Below are positions 1-8,719 of a stretch of DNA of 64,000 nucleotides, in pieces. The stretch's first letter is position 1, and the number at the start of each line of letters is the position of its first letter. Location of the stretch: NCBI RefSeq assembly GCF_039523735.1, contig NZ_BAAAFW010000050.1:186001-250000 (forward strand), given 5' to 3'. The stretch comes from Tatumella punctata. GTDB taxonomy: Bacteria; Pseudomonadota; Gammaproteobacteria; Enterobacterales; Enterobacteriaceae. The position numbers were made by a program, and so were the translations under genes. The notes under the pieces were generated by a model. It made no database searches and was not told the DNA's origin. It worked only from the letters and a program-made list of their open reading frames with translations.

Positions 1-675
1 GACACTGAATTCTGTTTTCCGGCCATGACGGGCTGCTTCGGCAGTCACGCGGTCAATAGTCTCTTTGGTCTGGGCCAGAGATTCTCCCCACAGTGCGTAA
101 ACGTCGGCATGTTTACCGGCGACCCGAATCGCGGTATCGGATGACCCGCCAAAAAAGACCGGAATCGGCTGATCTGCAGGGGGACGTATTGCCGAGATCG
201 CCTGCTCAGCCCGGTAAAATGAATTACTGATATTGAAGGGCTGATCATTGCTCCAGATATCACGTACTACGTCGAGGAAAGCTTCACTTCTGGCATAGCG
301 CTGATCATGGTCCAGATAATCACCGTCACGACGCTGCTCTGCATCGCTGCCGCCACTGATAATATGTACTGCCAGACGGTTATCCAGTAACTGATTCAGG
401 GTGGCAAATTTACGTGCTGCGAGGGTAGGGGAGACGAACCCGGGACGATGGGCGAGCAGAAACTTAATTTTTTCTGTTGAGAGCCCGGCCAGTGCTGTGA
501 CCAGAAATCCATCGGGCTGGTCGGAAGCATGGGCGACCAGCAGGCGGTCGAAACCTGCGGCTTCATGGGCCCGTGCAATACGAGTAATGTAGTCTTTATC
601 AAATACAGGGCCTGAAGGGGCGATGGTTTCAGATGCCAGACGGTGGCTAATCATGCCGATAAACTGAATGCTCAT
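1..675 (-). CDS. LLM-class FMN-dependent monooxygenase, SsuD-like (3' end outside window)
   Basis: The reading frame starts at the ATG at 675 (MSIQFIGMISHRL) and stays open for 225 codons to the window edge, so the C-terminal part is missing. It looks like a bacterial-luciferase-fold, FMNH2-dependent oxidoreductase of the alkanesulfonate monooxygenase (SsuD/MsuD) type. Family features include the segment KFLLAHRPGFVSPTLAARK, an ISGGSD stretch, DYLDHDQRYARSEAFL, and VFFGGSSDTA, which is the phosphate/FMN-binding region. These enzymes release sulfite from alkanesulfonates or related organosulfur compounds using reduced flavin. It lies 158 bases downstream of a sulfonate-type binding protein on the same strand, so the two probably form a sulfur-scavenging operon whose permease and ATPase may lie beyond the edge. 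The family is clear; the substrate is unknown. Confidence 0.85.
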   Translation of the reverse strand, partial: MSIQFIGMISHRLASETIAPSGPVFDKDYITRIARAHEAAGFDRLLVAHASDQPDGFLVTALAGLSTEKIKFLLAHRPGFVSPTLAARKFATLNQLLDNRLAVHIISGGSDAEQRRDGDYLDHDQRYARSEAFLDVVRDIWSNDQPFNISNSFYRAEQAISAIRPPADQPIPVFFGGSSDTAIRVAGKHADVYALWGESLAQTKETIDRVTAEAARHGRKTEFSV

Positions 676-833
676 AGTTATTTCCTGTCACAAAAGGGCC
701 CGCAGATCTGCACAGATCAGCGGTGGTTTTTTATACTCTAGGCCGAATGTTAATATGATCAAAATTCATTTTTAACATTAGTAATTATGCTAAACAGATA
801 TGAACCCGAGGCACCGTGCGCTAACGTCGCGGG

Positions 834-1799
834 CTAATTCAGAAAACCGGTAATGGCGTATTCGCTGACGTTAATTTTTTGCGGAAGAATGCCATAGTGA
901 TAAAAACGATCTGCGGTGGATTGCAGGTTGCTGAGATCGCCGGGAGTGACATTGCGTGAGTCTGTCGATCCGCGTGAGATAATCAGGCGGGCAGTCGAGA
1001 GAGGTAACTGGCTGAGCGCGGCGTAACTGGCGGCATATTGCTGAGGATGACTGACCGCCCAAAGTCTGGCTTTACGTACCCGGCCAGCAAAGTCCTGAAT
1101 GGCCTGTCGCTTCGCCGGATCAGCCAGTGATGCGGTCGTAGCGGTCAGAAACGAAAATGAGGTTGTCAGGTGGCTGGCATCGGTAATTAACCGGCCCCCG
1201 TTTTGCTGAGCGACGGCCAGGTAGGGGTCAAAAACGGCCCAGGCGTTGATCTGGCCACTGTTAAAAGCGGCGCTGGCATCAACCGGCAATACAAACCGGA
1301 TCCGCGTATCCTGACGCGACAGACCGGCTTTTTCCAGTGCCAGCCAGAGCATATTCTGTGAAATACTGCCGGCCGCTGAGGAAACAACGACCTGCTGACC
1401 ACGCAGGTCGTTAACCGTTTTTAGCGGGCTGTCGGCAGGCACTACAATGCCGTTACCCCTTCCGGTACTGACTTCGGTTAAAATAATTTTCAGATTCACT
1501 CCGCCTGCCAGTGCCTGTAATACCGGTAAATCCCCGGCGTAAGAAGTGTCTGTGGCATCAGCCCGCTGGGCTTCAAACAACGGGGCGGCTCCCTGAAAAT
1601 TGGCCCAGTGGATCGAGTACGGCAGATCCTGCAATACCCCGGAAGCCTCCATCAGACTGCGTAAAATACGCGCCTGATCACCGACTACCAGAGAGGTTTG
1701 TGCAGCAGATACACTGAATACCAGCCCCGGTAAGATCCATAACACCGCTATCCACCGGATAACGCGACGGACCTGTGTACCCGGTAAGGAAAAAGACAT
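834..1799 (-). CDS. ABC transporter periplasmic binding protein, aliphatic sulfonate (SsuA/TauA-like) family
   Basis: The protein has about 321 residues. I place the start at the ATG at 1799 because an AGGA stands 8 bases upstream; an in-frame ATG at 1817 lacks such a site. The N-terminus is a Sec signal peptide (basic RRVIRW, then a hydrophobic run ending in VSAAQ). The mature part resembles NMT1/SsuA binding proteins: an early SLVVGDQ strand, a GRGNGIVVPADSP stretch, the hinge-like LKTVNDLRGQQVVVSSAAGS, and NAWAVFDPYLAVAQ, typical of sulfonate binding proteins. It would deliver an organosulfur compound to an inner-membrane ABC permease, which is not visible here. It is transcribed with the downstream monooxygenase and is divergent from a LysR regulator, the usual layout for sulfate-starvation genes. 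Confidence 0.82.
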   Translation of the reverse strand: MSFSLPGTQVRRVIRWIAVLWILPGLVFSVSAAQTSLVVGDQARILRSLMEASGVLQDLPYSIHWANFQGAAPLFEAQRADATDTSYAGDLPVLQALAGGVNLKIILTEVSTGRGNGIVVPADSPLKTVNDLRGQQVVVSSAAGSISQNMLWLALEKAGLSRQDTRIRFVLPVDASAAFNSGQINAWAVFDPYLAVAQQNGGRLITDASHLTTSFSFLTATTASLADPAKRQAIQDFAGRVRKARLWAVSHPQQYAASYAALSQLPLSTARLIISRGSTDSRNVTPGDLSNLQSTADRFYHYGILPQKINVSEYAITGFLN

Positions 1800-1817
1800 A
1801 AATAATTCCTGCAACAA

Positions 1818-1910
1818 ATGAAATGTGTTATTACGTTAGCAAAGGCATTTTTATTCCTAAAATTCAATTTTTATCTAAGCTAATATGCAAAAAGTTCATA
1901 AGAGATCAGC
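1818..1910. promoter_or_regulatory. Divergent promoter region between LysR regulator and binding-protein operon
   Basis: This AT-rich spacer separates two divergent genes and must hold promoters for both. It contains runs such as TTTTTATCTAAGCTAATATG. A LysR-type binding site (T-N11-A) is expected here, but I cannot assign one with confidence. Confidence 0.4.
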
Positions 1911-2795
1911 ATGCGAATAGATGACATCGATGCATTACTGGCGGTAGTACAGTTTTCTTCCCTGAGTCAGGCCGCTGAACATTTAGGGATTACGCAGTCA
2001 GCGATCACCCGCAGATTACAAAGTCTGGAACAGTCATTAGGGACCCGGTTGCTGGACCGGCAGACCAAACCCCTGCGGCTGACCACGGTCGGACAGCGGG
2101 TTTATCAGCAGTGCCTGGCTCTGAAAAGAGAGGCCCGTCGTTTGTATGCGATGGCCGATGATGGCGGACAGCCGCGGGGGCCTCTGCGGTTAGGTTTACC
2201 CCAAAGTCTGAGTGAACTGAGTCTGACGTACACCCTGAATAACTTACGTCAGGAATTTTCTCATGCCGGAATCACGGTCAGTTGTGGCTGGGGCGGACAG
2301 TTACTGAATCGTCTGGAAAACTTCGACCTTGATGCCATGCTGGCGATAGGTCCGGCGAACCTTGCGGTGCCGGAGAATATTCAGGCTGTAAAACTGAAAC
2401 CTATGGCGGTAGCGGTGATCGCCCGTAAGGGAATGTTCAGTGAGCATATAACACTGGGTGAAGCGGCAGAAACGGGGTGGGTATTGAATCCTGAAGGGTG
2501 CGGATTAAGAGCCGGTATTATCCGTTATCTTGAACATTCAGGCAGTCGATTCAACGTTAATGTGGAAAGTGCCGGAGCACTCTTACAGATGCAACTGGTG
2601 GCGAATGGTAACGGTATAGGAATTGTACCGCTGGCAGTACTGGAGAGCAGCCCGTTACGGGAGAGCCTGCAAATTATCGCCAGTCAGGAATATCAGCCGG
2701 AAAACTATCTCTGGCTATTATCGGCCCCTGAGCAGGGCAATCTGATGCCGGCGATCCGTGCATTTGCCCGTCAGGTTGCCGATCAGCTTCCCTGA
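1911..2795 (+). CDS. LysR-family transcriptional regulator of the adjacent organosulfur genes
   Basis: This 294-residue protein begins with a winged helix-turn-helix at residues 1-60 (SLSQAAEHLGITQSAITRRL, then LEQSLGTRLLDR), standard for LysR regulators. The remainder is the two-lobed effector-binding domain. It is divergent from the binding-protein gene, with about 110 bases of AT-rich sequence between the two starts. That arrangement suggests it controls that operon and itself in response to a sulfur metabolite. It is not close enough to CysB or Cbl by eye for me to name it. The ATG follows AGAGATC, a reasonable ribosome-binding site. Confidence 0.85.
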   Translation: MRIDDIDALLAVVQFSSLSQAAEHLGITQSAITRRLQSLEQSLGTRLLDRQTKPLRLTTVGQRVYQQCLALKREARRLYAMADDGGQPRGPLRLGLPQSLSELSLTYTLNNLRQEFSHAGITVSCGWGGQLLNRLENFDLDAMLAIGPANLAVPENIQAVKLKPMAVAVIARKGMFSEHITLGEAAETGWVLNPEGCGLRAGIIRYLEHSGSRFNVNVESAGALLQMQLVANGNGIGIVPLAVLESSPLRESLQIIASQEYQPENYLWLLSAPEQGNLMPAIRAFARQVADQLP

Positions 2796-2892
2796 ATCAG
2801 CATCATTCCGCGGAACGGCAGAAGGCAGGATATACTGCGCTGTTATAGATTGTCGCTGTCTGCCGGACTGTCAGTCACCTGGTTCGCGGGCT

Positions 2893-3285
2893 CTAATCAC
2901 ATGGCTGCTCAGAGAACTGCTGATGCCCCCGTTCAGGCCAGCAGCGCTGAGTTGTTACCCGGCTGACTGTCTCCCACTGACCTTCGCGGTAATTCATTGT
3001 AAAAACAGTTCGTTCGGCAGCGACAGAATCGTCCATTAGCCCCGATTGTTCAACGGTGACAATCGCTTTATCCGGCGCTTCTCCGCTATTTACCTGCTGT
3101 GTGACTTTTAAGTCAGTGGCATTTTCCTGAAAAGATCTACCCATTGCCTCCAGCGCAACCCGGGCCGGATAATTGTCACCGCTCGTGCTACTGACTGATT
3201 CCGCAGTGCTATTGACGCAGCCGCTGGTCATAACGATTACAGAAAAGAGCATCAAGGCAGGGATTATTTTATTTAATAATATCAA
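2893..3285 (-). CDS. Small lipoprotein of unknown function
   Basis: The 130-residue product starts with a lipoprotein signal peptide: a hydrophobic stretch, IIPALMLFSVIVMTSGC, with the lipid-bearing cysteine at residue 23. The mature region is hydrophilic, with the segment SFQENATDLKVTQQVNSGEAPDKA and two further cysteines near the C-terminus (TQRCWPERG and EQPCD) that could form a disulfide in the periplasm. The residue after the lipidated Cys is Val, which favours transfer to the outer membrane. I do not recognise the family. The gene stands alone downstream of the rnpB repeat block on the same strand, and read-through from rnpB is possible. Confidence 0.6.
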   Translation of the reverse strand: MILLNKIIPALMLFSVIVMTSGCVNSTAESVSSTSGDNYPARVALEAMGRSFQENATDLKVTQQVNSGEAPDKAIVTVEQSGLMDDSVAAERTVFTMNYREGQWETVSRVTTQRCWPERGHQQFSEQPCD

Positions 3286-3455
3286 TTTATTACCTCTTCA
3301 TTTCCCAGGGTGCATCATGTCAGGTGTACGCTTTTTAAGCGGCAGGTATTTCACTGCGACTCAGCCAATATATCATTACTCAGACCGCTCTTTTCGGGGA
3401 AATATTGCACGGTCGCCCCTGAGCCATATGATCGCCGGAGGCTATCAGAGAACAT

Positions 3456-4258
3456 AAAAGCAAAAACCCGCCGCAGCGTGCTGTCCATAAGCAGCGGAAG
3501 CTGGCCGGTAAGCCGCATTCCTGTGGGTGAATAGCGTCGTGGACACGTCCGCGACACCGCAGGCCGCAGAAGACTTTCCCGGAAGCAGAAAAGCAAAAAC
3601 CCGCCGCAGCGTGCTGTCCATAAGCAGCGGAAGCTGGCCGGTAAGCCGCGTTCCTGTGGGTGAATAGCGTCGTGGACACGTCCGCGACACCGCAGGCCGC
3701 AGAAGACTTTCCCGGAAGCAGAAAAGCAAAAACCCGCCGCAGCGGGCTTTCCATAAGCAGCGGAAGCTGGCTGGTAAGCCGCGTTCCTGTGGGTGAATAG
3801 CGTCGTGGACACGTCCGCGACACCGCAGGCCGCAGAAGACTTTCCCGGAAGCAGAAAAGCAAAAACCCGCCGTAGCGGGCTTTCCATAAGCAGCGGAAGC
3901 TGGCCGGTAAGCCGCATTCCTGTGGGTGAATAGCGTCGTGGACACGTCCGCGACACCGCAGGCCGCAGAAGACTTTCCCGGAAGCAGAAAAGCAAAAACC
4001 CGCCGCAGCGGGCTTTCCATAAGCAGCGGAAGCTGGCCGGTAAGCCGCATTCCTGTGGGTGAATAGCGTCGTGGACACGTCCGCGACACCGAAGGCCGCA
4101 GAAGACTTTCCCGGAAGCAGAAAAGCAAAAACCCGCCGCAGCGGGTTTTCCATAAGCAGCGGAAGCTGGCCGGTAAGCCGCGTTCCTGTGGGTGAATAGC
4201 GTCGTGGACACGTCCGCGACACCGCAGGCCGCAGAAGACTTTCCCGGAAGCAGAAAAG
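3456..4258 (-). repeat. Six 133-bp tandem repeats of the rnpB 3' end plus terminator
   Basis: Near-identical 133-bp units begin at 3461, 3594, 3727, 3860, 3993 and 4126, and a seventh, at 4259, runs into rnpB itself. On the minus strand each unit has a copy of the rnpB 3' terminus (GGCTTACCGGCCAGCTTC compared with GGCTTACCGGTCAGCTTC in the gene), a terminator-like inverted repeat with a T-run, and about 75 bases of spacer. E. coli also has shorter (113-bp) repeats after rnpB, so the arrangement is known in kind. The unit length and copy number here differ. The terminator 5' arm degrades with distance from rnpB, while the 3' arm and T-run stay intact. Confidence 0.95.
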
Positions 4259-4259
4259 C

Positions 4260-4283
4260 AAAAACCCGCCGCAGCGGGTTTTT
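4260..4283 (-). terminator. rnpB intrinsic terminator
   Basis: A perfect 10-bp stem lies just 3' of mature RNase P RNA: AAAAACCCGC at 4260-4269 pairs with GCGGGTTTTT at 4274-4283 around a four-base loop. Read on the minus strand it ends in a T-run. It is the best-preserved of seven related terminators in the repeat array. Confidence 0.9.
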
Positions 4284-4291
4284 CCATAAAA

Positions 4292-4666
<375 letters not shown>

Positions 4667-4674
4667 GGCCGCGG

Positions 4675-4703
4675 ATAATAGGGCATTCGCGGCCATTTGT
4701 CAC
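4675..4703 (-). promoter_or_regulatory. rnpB promoter overlapping the rsmI stop codon
   Basis: On the minus strand a -35 box GTGACA (4698-4703) and a -10 box TATTAT (4675-4680) are separated by 17 bases, 8 bases before the mature 5' end of rnpB. The TGA stop of rsmI (4700-4702) lies inside the -35 element. A GC-rich discriminator (CCGCGGCC) follows the -10, as at stringently controlled stable-RNA promoters. Confidence 0.8.
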
Positions 4704-5575
4704 GCGTCTTGCTGATCTTCTTGTTGATCTAAGGCGTAACGGTAGAGTGCATTTTTCTTCACCCCGTGGATTTCTGCTGTCAGTGCTGCTGCTTTTTTCA
4801 GTGGTAACTCGCGTTGTAACAGGCCGAGAGTCCGCAGAGCCTCCGGAGGCAGAGCTTCTGCATCAGCATGATACCCTTCAACAATCAGTACCATCTCACC
4901 TTTACGGCGGTTCTCGTCTTCTTTTACCCAGCGAAGTAATTCGCCGACCGGGGCACCATAAATACTTTCCCAGGTCTTGGTAATTTCACGCGCCAGTACT
5001 ACATAACGTTCAGTCCCCCATTCCTGCACCATATCCTGCAGGCAATCGAGCAAACGGTGGGTGGATTCATAAAAAATAAGCGTCCGTGGTTCGGTCGTCA
5101 GCGCCCGAAGCGTGTCGCAACGGCCTTTGGTTTTGGCCGGCAGAAACCCTTCGTAACAGAATCGATCGGACGGTAACCCTGAGGCACTTAATGCTGTTAT
5201 CGCGGCACAGGCGCCGGGCAGAGGCACGACGTTTACCCCGGCATCACGGCATTTAGTGACCAGATGATAACCAGGGTCGTTAATCAGCGGGGTACCTGCA
5301 TCAGAAACCAGCGCTATACTTTGACCTGCCTGTAATCGTGTTATCAGATAATCGGCTTTTTGCTGTTCATTGTGATCGTGGAGTGCGAACAGGCGCGCGT
5401 TGATTGCGAAATGTTGTAGTAACATGCCAGTGTGGCGTGTATCTTCTGCGGCAATCAAGTCTGCGTTTGACAGGACAGTCAGCGCACGCTGTGTAATATC
5501 GCCCAGGTTACCTATGGGGGTCGGGACGATATACAGTGTACCCGCAGAAATATCTGTCTGATCGTTTTGTTTCAT
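4700..5575 (-). CDS. rsmI: 16S rRNA (cytidine-1402-2'-O)-methyltransferase
   Basis: The 291-residue protein has the tetrapyrrole-methylase (SAM-dependent) fold: an N-terminal TLYIVPTPIGNLGDIT, then AEDTRHTG, and ALVSDAGTPLINDPG, the signature of RsmI. The C-terminal part contains REITKTWESIYGAPV and the RRKGEMVLIV segment. RsmI 2'-O-methylates C1402 in the 30S decoding centre. Length agrees with E. coli RsmI (286). It is divergent from lpoA, as in E. coli, with the two starts about 60 bases apart. Its last codons overlap the rnpB promoter. Confidence 0.96.
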   Translation of the reverse strand: MKQNDQTDISAGTLYIVPTPIGNLGDITQRALTVLSNADLIAAEDTRHTGMLLQHFAINARLFALHDHNEQQKADYLITRLQAGQSIALVSDAGTPLINDPGYHLVTKCRDAGVNVVPLPGACAAITALSASGLPSDRFCYEGFLPAKTKGRCDTLRALTTEPRTLIFYESTHRLLDCLQDMVQEWGTERYVVLAREITKTWESIYGAPVGELLRWVKEDENRRKGEMVLIVEGYHADAEALPPEALRTLGLLQRELPLKKAAALTAEIHGVKKNALYRYALDQQEDQQDA

Positions 5576-5637
5576 TGTTTCATCCGAATTGCCGATTTAA
5601 TATTAGGCGTTCTGAAAAAAACATAACCGGATACCGT

Positions 5638-7749
5638 ATGCTTCTTTCAAATGTGAATCGTCGTAAAGCAGGGCGTTTTGTTCCTGTTGTTCTTGCCGGG
5701 CTTATTCTGGCCGCCTGTTCTTCTCAGGGGCCGCAGGCACCTGCGGTGAATGTCGGGGGGCCGGCAACAGGTACCTCTGCTTATTACCTGCAACAGATGC
5801 AGCAGAGCAGTGATGATAGCAAGACCGACTGGCAATTACTCGCAATCCGCGCGTTAATGACAGAAGGAAAATATTCTGCCGCCGGTAAACAGCTGCAATT
5901 ATTACCGCAACAGGTCTCTGCAACCCGGCAGCAGGAGCTGGATTTACTGAAAGCACAGTATGCGGTATCGGCTAATCATTCGGTAGCGGCGCTGCAGCTG
6001 CTGAAAGGGGTGAATGTCGCCGGGTTATCGGCCGATCAAAAGACCCGTTATTACGCGACCACCATTGCCGCGAGCCGCGATCAGCCGAGCCTGGACACTC
6101 TGCGCGCTTATATTGCCTTACAGCCCTTGCTGAAGGGTGATGCTCAACAGCAAAATATTGATAATACCTGGCTGTCGTTACGCAAAATACCTCAGCAGCA
6201 AGCCAGCAACTTTATCATTAATGCCAATGAAAATATTCTGCAAGGCTGGCTGGATCTGCTGGGAGTCTATTACCGCAGTAACGGTGATCTGAATGCGCTG
6301 AAATCCGGGGTGAAAGACTGGCAAACCCGTTACCCGGATAACCCGGCAGCAAAACAATTGCCTGCGGGTCTGCTGCAGAGCATGAATATGACGCCTGCAT
6401 CGACCAATACAATTGCATTACTGCTGCCGTTAAGTGGCCCTGCGGCTGTGTTTTCACAGGCGATAGAAAAAGGGTTTGATGATGCGCGTAATGGTGTAAT
6501 CAGTCAGGTAACTGCCTCAGCGGTTGTACCATCCTCGACGCCTGCGGCAGCGGCTGTGACAGGGGCAACTGCTCCGGCGGCCAGCACGGTCACCGGCAGT
6601 GCTAATGCACCGATCAGTGCCACATCACCGGCAAACACTGATGCTGTTGTCAGCCCGTCGGCGGCAACGATTCCGGCAGCGACGCCGCCTGCGTCAGCCG
6701 CTGTAACGGCGGCAGCCTCCTCAGCGCCGACGATACCCGCGACAGCACCGGCCAACAGCACTACGCTGGTGAAAGTGTATGATACGAACACACAGCCGGT
6801 CGAACAGCTGATTAAGCAGGCACAGAGTGATGGTGCGACCCTGGTCGTCGGTCCCTTACTGAAGGACGATGTCAGCAAAGTTGCTTCCCTGTCCACGCCG
6901 CTGAATATCCTGGCGCTGAATGAACCCGGCAGCTTACAGAACCACCCCAATATGTGTTATTTCGCCCTGTCGCCGGAAAATGAAGCCCGCGATGCGGCCC
7001 GTCATATCTGGCAGCAAAACAAACGTATGCCCCTGTTGCTTATTCCGGCGAATAACTTTGGCAACCGTGTGGCAAATGCTTTTGCGCTTGAGTGGCAAAA
7101 ACTGGGGGGCTCAGTGGTCGAACAGCAGACGTTTGGTTCAGTCGCTGATCTTAAACAACGGATTAACAGTAATTCCGGTATCGCAATGACCGGTACACCG
7201 GTTGTGGTACAAAATAATTCAGCACCGGCATCCTCTTCGGTTTCGGTTGCCGGACTGACCTTTGCTGCCCCTGAACAACCGGCACCTGTGGCAGATAACG
7301 CTGCGCCGGGCAATATTGATTCTGTTTACATTGTCGCCAGCCAAAGCGAACTGGCGCTGATTAAACCGATGATCACTATGCGCACCGGAAGCCGTAGCAA
7401 TATCGCCTTGTACGCCAGCTCACTCAGCTCGCAGGCAGGCTCTGGTCCGGATTTCCGTCTGGAAATGGATGGCCTTCAGTTCAGTGATATTCCGTTACTG
7501 TCCGGGGCTAATCCGGCGCTGATGCAACAGACAGTGAAAAACTTCAGTAATGATTATTCGCTGGCACGTTTGTACGCAATGGGGATCGATGCCTGGACTC
7601 TGGCGAATCACTTCAGTCAGCTCCGCCAGCAACCCGGTTACCAGATCAGCGGAGATACAGGTATGCTGAATGCCGGTCAGAATTGCGTGATTAACAGGAC
7701 GTTATCATGGAACCAATATTCTCAGGGGCAAATTATACCGGTACATTAA
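5638..7749 (+). CDS. lpoA: Outer-membrane lipoprotein activator of PBP1A
   Basis: I start this 703-residue protein at the ATG at 5638, because it gives a proper lipoprotein signal: VPVVLAGLILAAC, lipid cysteine at residue 24. The upstream in-frame ATG at 5536 would bury it. Domains in order are: an N-terminal helical TPR-like region (about 50-250), a long Ala/Thr/Pro-rich low-complexity linker (about 290-375), and a C-terminal periplasmic-binding-protein-like domain (VVGPLLKDDV, CYFALSPENEARDAARH, FRLEMDGLQ). LpoA crosses the periplasm to stimulate the transpeptidase of peptidoglycan synthase PBP1A. Slightly longer than E. coli LpoA (678). It overlaps yraN by 43 bases. Confidence 0.96.
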   Translation: MLLSNVNRRKAGRFVPVVLAGLILAACSSQGPQAPAVNVGGPATGTSAYYLQQMQQSSDDSKTDWQLLAIRALMTEGKYSAAGKQLQLLPQQVSATRQQELDLLKAQYAVSANHSVAALQLLKGVNVAGLSADQKTRYYATTIAASRDQPSLDTLRAYIALQPLLKGDAQQQNIDNTWLSLRKIPQQQASNFIINANENILQGWLDLLGVYYRSNGDLNALKSGVKDWQTRYPDNPAAKQLPAGLLQSMNMTPASTNTIALLLPLSGPAAVFSQAIEKGFDDARNGVISQVTASAVVPSSTPAAAAVTGATAPAASTVTGSANAPISATSPANTDAVVSPSAATIPAATPPASAAVTAAASSAPTIPATAPANSTTLVKVYDTNTQPVEQLIKQAQSDGATLVVGPLLKDDVSKVASLSTPLNILALNEPGSLQNHPNMCYFALSPENEARDAARHIWQQNKRMPLLLIPANNFGNRVANAFALEWQKLGGSVVEQQTFGSVADLKQRINSNSGIAMTGTPVVVQNNSAPASSSVSVAGLTFAAPEQPAPVADNAAPGNIDSVYIVASQSELALIKPMITMRTGSRSNIALYASSLSSQAGSGPDFRLEMDGLQFSDIPLLSGANPALMQQTVKNFSNDYSLARLYAMGIDAWTLANHFSQLRQQPGYQISGDTGMLNAGQNCVINRTLSWNQYSQGQIIPVH

Positions 7750-8102
7750 ACCGTATTATTAACGGACAGTTGTATGAGCGGCGTGCGCGTCGCTTTCTGC
7801 AACGTGCCGGGCTGAAATGGGTGGCCAGTAATGTTCGCTATCCCTGTGGCGAAATAGACCTTATCATGCGCGATGGCATGATATGGGTGTTCACAGAAGT
7901 GCGTTTCAGAAGCAATGATCGCTTCGGCGGGGCACTGGCCAGCATCACCCGGCAGAAGCGGCAGCGGTTACGGAAAGCTGCCGCCCTATGGCTGGCCGGC
8001 AGGCAGCAAAGTTTTGCTACCACGGACTGTCGCTTTGATATTATTGCGGTGACCGGAAAGGAACTGCAATGGTTAAAAAACGCGTTTGATACCGATATGT
8101 AA
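7707..8102 (+). CDS. yraN: UPF0102 family protein YraN (endonuclease-like fold)
   Basis: This 131-residue protein has the family core GEIDLIMRDGMIWVFTEVRFRS, in which Glu-Asp and EVR/EVK residues resemble a restriction-endonuclease-like active site. Its molecular function is not established. The start at 7707 lies within the end of lpoA, a 43-base overlap in another frame that is conserved in relatives, so translation is probably coupled. It matches the E. coli lpoA-yraN-diaA-dolP order. Confidence 0.93.
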   Translation: MEPIFSGANYTGTLNRIINGQLYERRARRFLQRAGLKWVASNVRYPCGEIDLIMRDGMIWVFTEVRFRSNDRFGGALASITRQKRQRLRKAAALWLAGRQQSFATTDCRFDIIAVTGKELQWLKNAFDTDM

Positions 8103-8117
8103 TCACCAGGTGGTCTT

Positions 8118-8705
8118 GTGCAGGAAAGAATTAAAGCTTGTTTTACCGAAAGTATCCAGACGCAGATAGCTGCCGCCGAAGCGTTGCCGGATGCAATCTC
8201 CCGTGCAGCGATGACGCTGGTTCAGTCGTTGCTCAATGGCCATAAAATTCTGAGTTGTGGCAATGGCGCATCCGCCGCCAATGCTCAGCATTTTACCGCT
8301 ACGATGATAAATCACTTTGAAAATGAACGACCCAGCTTACCCGCAGTCTCATTAAGTGCAGATAATATTATGCTGACCGCGATCGGTAATGATCGACAGC
8401 ATGATGAAATTTATGCCAAACAAGTCAGAGCACTCGGGCAGGCAGGCGATGTGCTGCTTGCAATATCGACCCGTGGCAACAGCCGGGATATTGTGAGAGC
8501 TGTCGAAGCTGCGGTGACCCGCGATATGACCATCGTCGCCCTGACCGGATATGACGGGGGAGAACTGGCCGGATTGCTTGGCCCCCATGACGTTGAAATA
8601 CGCATTCCTTCGCACCGTAGTGCAAGGATCCAGGAAATGCATATGCTGACGGTGAACTGTCTGTGTGAACTTATTGATTACACATTATTTCCCCATCAGG
8701 AATGA
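8118..8705 (+). CDS. diaA: DnaA initiator-associating protein
   Basis: A 195-residue SIS (sugar isomerase) fold protein, close to E. coli DiaA (196). The phosphosugar-binding-type motif SCGNGASAANAQHF is near residue 50, with AISTRGNSRDIVRAVEAA further on. DiaA forms a tetramer that binds DnaA and promotes its ordered assembly at oriC, timing replication initiation. The only suitable start is a GTG at 8118. It is 15 bases after yraN and is followed directly by dolP, so all four genes look co-transcribed. Confidence 0.95.
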   Translation: MQERIKACFTESIQTQIAAAEALPDAISRAAMTLVQSLLNGHKILSCGNGASAANAQHFTATMINHFENERPSLPAVSLSADNIMLTAIGNDRQHDEIYAKQVRALGQAGDVLLAISTRGNSRDIVRAVEAAVTRDMTIVALTGYDGGELAGLLGPHDVEIRIPSHRSARIQEMHMLTVNCLCELIDYTLFPHQE

Positions 8706-8719
8706 CTGAAGGAGCATTA

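Noticed and set aside
3456..4258. Possible CRISPR array
   Set aside because: Unit length is constant at 133 bp with no unique spacers, and the repeated sequence is the rnpB 3' end with a terminator. No cas genes are near.
6504..6950. 148-codon minus-strand open frame within lpoA
   Set aside because: It is a shadow of the Ala/Thr/Pro-rich linker of LpoA, whose GC-rich codons remove stops on the other strand.
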